Assembly: GCA_037951165.1 (NCBI GenBank) | Contig: JBBDHG010000133.1 | Location: 887,001-951,000, forward strand | From: Lophius americanus | Taxonomy: Eukaryota; Chordata; Actinopteri; Lophiiformes; Lophiidae | Direction: 5' to 3' | DNA: 64,000 nt | Shown: positions 56,061 through 64,000 of the stretch, piece by piece | How the letters are laid out: every line of letters starts with the position of its first letter | Numbering within the stretch: position 1 is the stretch's first letter | The notes under the pieces: generated by a model | Database searches by the model: none | What the model was told of the DNA's origin: nothing | The model's input: the letters and a program-made list of their open reading frames with translations, nothing else | Position numbers and translations under genes: made by a program

Positions 56061-57630
56061 TTTTAGAGGCAAAAAGTGCTACTGTAATGACATAAAGTTG
56101 GACAGATGAAGATCATACTTTTTTTTTCTAGGAGGGCCTGGCTCTTTCTCACTTTTCTTTTACTCTTTTTCTCTCAGCCATCCCCTTTCCCCCACTTTTT
56201 TTCCCTCCCCTTTATCTCTTTAGAGCATGTGTAAGTGTATTTGGTTTCCTGAAGCGTTTAGCACCTTAGCCACAAAACCCAGACAGGAAGCCCACTCTAT
56301 TTGCAATGTATCAATTGGTCTGAATAGCACTCCCCTTACCTCTGCCTTCCCTCAATCTGCATTTCAGCAGAATCTCCACAAAAACCTTCTTTGGTTAAAT
56401 CTGCTAATGTAATGAAGGACCTTCCTGTAATGTTTAGCATTTTGAATATACTGTAATCAACGTGGGTCATCATCAACACTAACAACTTAAAACTAAATGG
56501 ACTAATACATCCCTTTGTACACACAAGCACACTCACGGATTCTCTGCCTGGCCATGCCCGTCAGCAGAGACACATATACGGAATAAAATCAAGCGTTGTA
56601 GAGAATGAGAGAAATATGACTTTAAAATATAAGTATATGCAGAGAGGTAGTGGAGACAGGAGATTATACGCTTGTCGTTATTTGTTGTATGTGCTAGTAT
56701 AAATACAGGTGTGTGAGCGCTCACATGTACCATATGTTTATCCAAATGTTTGCATATTTGTGTGTGTGACTTAATGCACGTATACATGAAAATGTATTAG
56801 TATAAATGTGTGTGTGTGAGAGAGAGCAGGAATGAGCGCCTGAGGTGATGCCTTTTGAAAGGCACTTTAGAAATTAAAGCAGTGACACTGTTCTGTAATG
56901 GGGCTTAAATGATCCAGAAAACACAAGATATATTGAGCATTTAATGAAACATACAGCACACTCCTTAATTCTGCTCTCAGCTTCACCATCGTGCCTGCCA
57001 AACTTACTTCTTACCTAACCCAACAATAATAGACACTAATATAGTCATTTTTCACTTATACCTTTTTTTTTTACTTTTATTTTAGATTATTACCTTAATA
57101 TTTAATGCCTATATTGTCTTTTGAAACTTTATATCTTATAATAAAAATCTCAAATAAATATCTCCATATCTAATTTAAAACATTTATTTTACAAAAGTAT
57201 ATGAACGATACTTGTCATCGTATTTATACTGCACCACAACAATACTCATTGGAAAAAATAAAAAGAGTTTTCCAACCAATGATTAAGAATACAAAATCGA
57301 TTGAAATTGTACAGACTGTATTTGCGTCTATGTTCTTATACTTACGAGAAATAAAATGTAATACCTAGTCCTTATAATATAATAGGGATTTTATTGGTTA
57401 TGTTATGAAGCATTCATGGTTACGTTAACTCTGGATTCTCTGTTCTGTTGTTGTCTCTTGTGGTCGGTTTTGGTGCAAAGCACCCAGTTTCATTCAGAAA
57501 TGTTCCTTCCCTTTATGTTGAACCAGAGACAGCAGAGAAGCAGTCACTTTCCTCCCCATTGCCTGTGAATGTCCTCTGTGGTTTGGCCATATATTAATAA
57601 TGTAAAGGTAATGATCTCCAGACTAAAGGC
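56061..57630. other. Intergenic, no gene seen
   Basis: Pyrimidine-rich near 56150-56220, a short GT/GA patch near 56808-56826, strongly AT-rich at 57.0-57.4 kb. No recognisable gene. Confidence 0.35.
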
Positions 57631-57639
57631 CCTGTCCTG

Positions 57640-57930
57640 TCTTGTCCACCCCCTCCCTTACTATCTCTTTCTCCATCCCTCCTCCACGTCTGTCCATAGA
57701 AAAGATGCTTAGGCACAAACGGGAACCATTGTTGAGCAAAGAGGGTAAGTTAAAGAAGCCGAGGAATTCCCGGCTGTGCTGTAGAAACAACGCAGCCTCC
57801 GTTTTGCCTCATTGATTACTCGGAGAAAAAGAGAAGGAAGCAAGGGATCATTCTGAGAAAACAACCCTTCTCTGCTTTTCCCCTCTCCCTTTCCTTTGCT
57901 GAACTTTTGTCAAACAGAATGATGGATTAG
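57640..57930. promoter_or_regulatory. Candidate conserved noncoding element
   Basis: Non-repetitive sequence with CGGCTGTGCTGTAGAAACAA and TTGCCTCATTGATTACTC, followed by purine-rich and pyrimidine-rich halves. No ORF. Inference from texture. Confidence 0.2.
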
Positions 57931-58528
57931 GAACTTGCACTGTGGCCTTCGTTGTCCTCTTCCTCTCCCCTTATCCTTCTCCTCTTCCTCCTACAAACAA
58001 CACACACGGGCACACACAATCAGATGCACTGTGTTAGCTGGTGATGGATGGGACACTGGCAGTGTGGCAGTAATAGCAGACACCCAGAACTACACTGCCA
58101 CATATTCATTTGTCTTTGTATTCACATAATGATTTATATGTCCATCCCTATACCAACGTCTAAATATAGATATACATAATGAAAAAAGACAGCTTTCCAT
58201 ACAAAACGTGTGTAAAAAGGTTTTTGTCTGAAATGAAATATGTTTTGGACCAAGAAAAATTATGAACATTCTTAATCACTGTGGAACTGCTTCAACAATA
58301 CAATAGTGAAAAGTTCTGATTCTACAGGCTGATTACAAGATTTATGTATGACCTAATTTAGATCAGCTTTCTGTTCTGAGTCAAACAGATTACTTTAAAT
58401 TCAGTGTTAGGTGCAGACATCTCTGTCCTCTGAATTCATTTCGTAAAGAAAGTCAGACATCCAGGAATGACGGACACCAGACTGCGTACACTACATTACA
58501 CATTATTAATCATGTTCACATTGACTGA

Positions 58529-58550
58529 GGGGGGGGGGGGGGGGGGGGGG
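58529..58550 (+). repeat. Poly-G run, 22 G
   Basis: Twenty-two consecutive G residues, followed by a G/A-rich stretch to about 58640. Confidence 0.95.
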
Positions 58551-58639
58551 AGAGAAGGGGCGCTACGGCACAAAAATGAGACGGGGTGAAGGAGGAGGTA
58601 GATGAAGAAGAGGGGGGAGTAGAGGCAAAAGAGGAGGGT

Positions 58640-59060
58640 TAGAAAGCCACAAATAACTACCATAAATCATCAAGCAGTCAACACTTTCACATGTTAGGAT
58701 GGCCTGTTATTGGCAGTAGCCTGGGATCTGTGTGGGTATAGTGTGTATTTTGCACATGTGTTTGTTCGTTTGCTCTGTCTTGCCCAACATGGACTTCTCG
58801 GCTTCTCTCACTGTCTTCGCCTCTCCTTAAACTGACGGCATAAACAACAACATTTGAGAAATCACCCTCGTCAGCAGGAAGCTGGCAGGTGTGTTAACTC
58901 CCCCAGTACCAAATTAGGATTTGCAAGTTTGCAGAAACGCTTCGACTCTCATATCGCCCATTTTAATCAAGAACATTTACAGGAGCCTGAATGGAAACCC
59001 ACATTAGTGTTTGCTTTGGATGGCGTATAGGGATTCTGATCACACTCAGCCCTCCAAAAC
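58640..59060. promoter_or_regulatory. Candidate conserved noncoding element
   Basis: A compact non-repetitive block between the poly-G tract and AT-rich sequence. It includes CCATAAATCATCAAGCAGTC, GGCCTGTTATTGGCAGTAGC and CATATCGCCCATTTTAATCA, the texture typical of vertebrate noncoding elements near developmental genes. No coding potential. Confidence 0.3.
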
Positions 59061-59960
59061 CTAACTGGGATCTCTGGCTGAGTAAAGGTCCAGGTCAGCC
59101 TTTGTCTGGGGTGCTGTAACTTACAGATTTATTGAAATTTTATTGCCCAGAAAAAAAAGCAAATTTGCTGGAAGTGCCTACTAAATTATCCAAATTTGAT
59201 CTCCCAGGATTGAACCAAGGAGTTTATCAAATGTAGCCTATGGAAAGTTAGGAAATCAAAAGCCGATAACATTCCTCCCCCTTTTCTCAATAGGGAAAAG
59301 GTTATCCAGTTTTCTTATTTCGAATGTTGTGTTCTCTGATGAACAAACATATGCATATATACTCACACATAGTTATAAAAATATTACTATATATCTCTTA
59401 TAAATATCTAATTGTTGCTTGAACAAAGTGGATTTGGAAAACTAACACTAGGGGGTGCTCAATGTTTGTCCGTCAACAGTTGCGGTTTCATATTACTTGC
59501 AGCTCCAGGTATGTTTGTATGTGTGTGTGTTTGTGTGAATGAACATGTGAACGTGTTGTGCACTTGCTGTTAGGAGAGTTACCAATTTGAGTCATAGAGT
59601 CAGTGTTCCTTCCTTTTCCCATTACAATCACACCGCATCCTGCCACAGGAACGTTTTTTATCATTAACCCTGTGTCCCTGTTAATGCATCGAACGGTCAG
59701 AGGTTAAGTTCCATAGTTACAAAATATTGCATGATAATAAAGTTAATAGATGAAGATTTTCCAGGAGTTGGGTCACTCACTTAATAGTTAGTTACTTAAT
59801 GCCTCTGCATATGAAGGAAACTGCTGAGTGGACTAATGCACTAATTGGATGTTTGAGAGATTTCATTTTAGACCTGCTTAGGCTGTTTCAGAACTAGAAA
59901 GATGCACTAATTCTGTCTTTATTTGTGGACTTTTTTCCCTCTCTGCTTTTGTCCATTGCA
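59061..59960. other. Intergenic, no gene seen
   Basis: No recognisable gene or repeat family. Confidence 0.35.
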
Positions 59961-59964
59961 AACA

Positions 59965-60070
59965 CAAACACACTCACACATACACACGCAAATACACACA
60001 AACACGCACTCACTCACACACACAAACACGCTCACACATACACACACAAATACACACAAACACGCACTCA

Positions 60071-60105
<35 letters not shown>

Positions 60106-60125
60106 GTTCACACACAAACACATAC
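59965..60125. repeat. CA-rich array with a 58-bp internal duplication
   Basis: A segment beginning CTCACACATACACAC at 59973 recurs at 60031 with the same following order of AAATACACACAAACACGCAC words. Pure (CA)n and an imperfect tail follow. Confidence 0.85.
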
Positions 60126-60129
60126 ACAA

Positions 60130-61060
60130 ATTCAGGTGTTGTGATATGTACCTTCTCAGTTTCAGCACAGTGAAAGCACTCAGTAAAACCTAATCCTATA
60201 ACTTTCTGCCAGCCGTGTTGGTTTCATTAACAATATTAGATTACAGACAGTCACTTAATAATGCAGTCTTCAACAGAATTGCAGCGTGATTTAGCTGTAC
60301 TCACAGAAACACAACATTTGGGTTGATGTTGTCTAGATGTACATTATATGTAATGGAATTTTTCATCTTTGCAGGTTATGATGCATTTTCTTTTGGTCAT
60401 ATTAGCAACCTCTTGTTGAACCCAAGGTCTATCTTATCATTATTCACTAGTTTGTGGATGAAAAATTATTATACCAATGTGATTGTTTATAAGATGTATC
60501 GTTTTTAAAAAAGCTACAAAAGTACATGTTTAAATCCTGTTTGTTTTTAGGTCTTGGTGAACTGGAGATGTATGTTTGTCTGTGTGTTTGTGGCCAGACA
60601 GTGTGGCTGGAAGAAACAGGCCACTCTGAGGGAAAAGAGAGTGGCATGGTTCTGCGAGGCATTCTCACTCTTTAGCACTGCATTTGTGTCACCCACTCAA
60701 GTTTGTGGTACTTAAAGAAGAAAAATCCACTATGTTTGCCATGGAAGATTTGCCCTATATTATTAAAGACAAATCCCACCATAAATGTTTCTTCCAACTA
60801 TAAATCAGGATAATTTTTTTTCCTCCTTTTTTAGGTTTGTGAGGAAACTGGAAACATTAGCTATGGAAAATAAGGCGCTTTTGTGTATTTGAAGTAAATA
60901 CAAAAAAAAACAGTTTTTGCTTATTCACTATACCACAACAATGTTAAAATCTAATCATGGAGGACTTTCAGTCCAAGGACACAATGATAGAATTATTTAC
61001 ATAGTAAGTCAGCTTTAGAATGTCTTTTTATTGGAGCTGCTGTAACAACTGTAACAAATC
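60130..61060. other. Intergenic, no gene seen
   Basis: AT-rich, no recognisable gene. Confidence 0.35.
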
Positions 61061-61061
61061 A

Positions 61062-61241
<180 letters not shown>

Positions 61242-61496
61242 CTATATCTATCTCTATCTCTAATATTTATATTTTTCTTTTCTTCGCCTTGGACTTCATA
61301 TTTTGCTGCCTCTCATTGTCAATTTAGAAATTGTTTAATCTTAGGAAATAGTCAGCCTTCCAGATGTGTGCACTATAGAAGACAGACAGCTCTTATATTT
61401 ACTGTAGGCTCCAGACACATAATCCGAAACATGGATGGGTAGAAATACATACATCTGCTCAATGTCAACTGATAGGTATGTTGACTGATGACGGAC

Positions 61497-61572
61497 CTCT
61501 TCTCTTCTCTTCTCTTCTCTTCTCTTCTCTTCTCTTCTCTTCTCTTCTCTTCTCTTCTCTTCTCTTCTCTTC
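61497..61572. repeat. (CTCTT)n pentanucleotide microsatellite
   Basis: About 15 uninterrupted pentamer units; pure pyrimidine on the plus strand. Confidence 0.95.
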
Positions 61573-62985
61573 TTTTTCACTCTTCCTCAACAGTCACTGT
61601 CAGACTCCAACTCACCTCTCTACGAAGAACACGGGGGATATCACAGAAACACACAGCCAGATTATTCACCGTGCAACGTTATTGAATATCTGACTAACAC
61701 ACTGAGAATTGCTCTGGGAAATCAGATTAAAAAATGAATTATTTATAAGGACAAGGAATGCCAGTATGTTAGGTTGGAGAGTGGAAGAAAACACCTACAA
61801 TATACACCAAACAGAATTACAAGTTTGATCGTGACACTTCCCACTGTAGTTATTCATTTTTATAATGCTCACAAATCTTCCCTTTTTATATCCTGAAATT
61901 GAAATATGATTCTTGGTAAGATTACATGGTAAAAGTGTTTTATTATTTTTGTTTAATGGTATTACCTTTATTTTTCACGCCTTTACCCCACACAGTCCCA
62001 AAGACAGTTTGATATATTTTCACAGAAGTTATAAAGGCTGATATTGAATCGGTTAAACCACTTTTGTTTCCATTTATATGTAAAGTCTCTCTAGTGCATG
62101 AGTCACACTTGATTTGTTTTTATTAAAATACTGTATGAAACATGTAGAGTCTAACATTATGTATGAATTAACATAAATTGAAAACATATCTGTTATGAAA
62201 CGATAATAACAAATGAGTAAGGAATTTAAACAAATGATCACTTATTTCAATTTGAAAAGACTTTCCATATGATAAATCTGAGTAGTGCTAGGAAGGAAAG
62301 AAATATTATGAAGAATCTGTGACTATTTAAATGATTGAACATCTGTACTGAGATTATAAGGAGGGTGATAATATTTATGTTCAAAAAGCCACTTATTTCC
62401 TCACAGCTTCAACACTATTTTTGCCTTTAAGTGAGTGTGTTCTTAAATAATATGCCCAAGATGTGCAATATCAGCCTTTGTGTGTGTTTATGTATGTATT
62501 TTCTAAATCCACACATGCCGTTTTTTAAACTTCTCAATTCATCTTGAATACTTTGCATAGATTCCTCTAATGTTTCATTAATGTTAATATAATTCCAATT
62601 GCTCCCAATTTTCCAATGATAACTATAGTAAATTATTAATTCAAATCGATCTTCTGATTGAGATCTGTCCCAAAGGACAGCTGCAAGTACAACTTCACTT
62701 CAGCGCTTCAGCTTCAACACCCATTTCCTGTATCTTTTCCAGAACGTCTTTGGTCTCTGGGCATATTCATATTCCCTTTAATCGGTTGATGATCTTCCTT
62801 TCCAGTCACTCTCTCTTTCTGTTATTTCACAAGCAGACAATGTGCTGACACAGAAAAGCATTTAGGTGTTTGATGTACTAGACTACATTTGATCATTCTC
62901 ATCTAATCCCTTAGTCTGTTACTACAGTCAGGTATTTTCTTTACAATTGCCTCTTTCATCCGTTTTCTCTATCCTCAACTTCTTT
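61573..62985. other. Intergenic, no gene seen
   Basis: AT-rich, no recognisable gene or repeat family. A more balanced patch at 62.65-62.85 kb has no coding signal. Confidence 0.35.
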
Positions 62986-62987
62986 TA

Positions 62988-63126
<139 letters not shown>

Positions 63127-63159
63127 CATACACTTCTGGCCTTTAGTGCCAGGTGTGGC

Positions 63160-63370
63160 ACTTGAGTCATGCTGGTCATCACAGGTGAATGTGTTAGAAA
63201 GAGGTCATGTCAACACTCCAGCTCCTTTGACACCCCTCGCTCTCCTCTCTCAGGGGCCAAACCACACATTTGGCAGCCCTTAGGGGAATGCCGGGGAGTT
63301 TCCACTATGAGCACATGCAGAGATGAGGTATAGACATCATTTACATCTGGAAATAACCCTCTCTTCTTTT
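63160..63370. promoter_or_regulatory. Candidate conserved noncoding element
   Basis: Non-repetitive block with a RUNX-like AAACCACAC and GCCCTTAGGGGAATGCCGGG. It is bounded by the CA microsatellite on the left and pyrimidine-rich sequence on the right. No ORF of interest. Confidence 0.25.
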
Positions 63371-63699
63371 CCTCTACCAGTTTTTCCGTGATTTCCCCTT
63401 GCTTTCTTACTTTACCAAACAGTTTTATTAAGTGTTATCATGTTAGCAGTTTCAGATTTACAATGCCTTGAAAAACATATGCGGTCAGCTGTTTATCAGT
63501 GTACTTCTGTTGCAGAAGCTTTATCGGCCACTCTACTCTTAAAATGATTGATTATTATTATTATAAATTATTATTACTCTTTTTCAAGTACTTATTTAAA
63601 TTTATCAGTCTTGTCATTGAATCATAACCATGTGCATCACTGATACGTTATTTCGTACAATCGGTTGACAACCTACACAAGTGAGCGCGTGTTTGCCAT
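63371..63699. other. Intergenic, AT-rich, no gene seen
   Basis: AT-rich with a short ATT repeat near 63550. No recognisable gene. Confidence 0.35.
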
Positions 63700-64000
63700 G
63701 TTTACTTTTTCCCACAGAATGAAGGAGAAGGAGCATGCTGCGGCCCACTTGGATGCAACGTCTGCATTAGAGCTCACGGCTAATATTTGGCCCTTCTCTC
63801 CATAACCATAGCTGTGCGATAAGAGTGGGAGCAAGAGGGGAAAGATGGGAAAGATGAAGGAGCTCTCGCATCAGCAGAAACTTGTTTATATTTGGCCTGG
63901 AGATTCTATTTCTAAATGGGGTGGGAGGCTGGTGGCGAAGGGAAATGGGGAAGCAGACTTTGAGTGGTCCATAGCCTGGAGACGTGGAGGCAGGATGAAG
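63700..64000. promoter_or_regulatory. Candidate conserved noncoding element at right edge
   Basis: Non-repetitive, GC-balanced block (for example GCACGGC-like words, AGAGCTCACGGCTAATATTT and CATAACCATAGCTGTGCG) running off the window. No coding signal is visible. Confidence 0.2.

Noticed and set aside
59923..60173. T-H-T-N rich ORFs
   Set aside because: Translation of the CA-rich array.

Overview
The window is vertebrate nuclear DNA, almost certainly from a teleost fish. It has split genes with GT-AG introns, no bacterial-style operons, many microsatellites (CA, TCTA, CTCTT, TAA), and decayed copies of repeat families typical of fish: Tc1-like transposons, L2-like and other non-LTR retrotransposons, and tRNA-headed SINEs. 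I cannot name the species.

Layout. Bases 1-3360 hold no recognisable exon. A CpG-richer block at about 3360-4035 looks like a promoter, with a good minus-strand splice donor (exon end 3671), so it may be the 5' end of a gene running left out of the window. Bases 4500-6860 are AT-rich and contain a broken Tc1-like transposase. rab5if (7253-10556, four coding exons, 126 aa) and dhx35 (13865-21023, 21 coding exons, 699 aa) follow in the same orientation. Every exon joins in frame with no stop or frameshift. Both have compact TATA-less promoters: an NRF1-type palindrome and two inverted CCAAT boxes for rab5if, CRE-like sites and a YY1-type site over the start codon for dhx35.

From about 22.7 kb to the end (41 kb) no convincing protein gene is visible. 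This stretch contains the dhx35 3' region, a cluster of retrotransposon relics (22.9-26.4 kb), a second repeat cluster (32.8-34.9 kb), scattered repeats, long microsatellites, two poly-G runs, and several balanced-composition stretches that read like conserved noncoding DNA. In human, DHX35 borders a long gene-poor interval leading to the developmental regulator MAFB. It is an inference that this is the fish counterpart and carries enhancers. One possible exon of a small secreted protein (43361-43534) is flagged but not recognised.

The two genes do not form a pathway. Rab5if/OPTI is a small multi-pass membrane protein of the TMCO1 translocon (GEL) complex, also described as a respirasome assembly factor. 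Dhx35 is a spliceosome-associated DEAH helicase. I found no evidence of a novel multi-gene system. The most distinctive observations are a retrotransposon 3'-end hairpin whose interior is flipped in one of four copies, strong palindromes around rab5if, a degenerate palindromic repeat family at 50.3-51.2 kb, and the possible secreted-protein exon.
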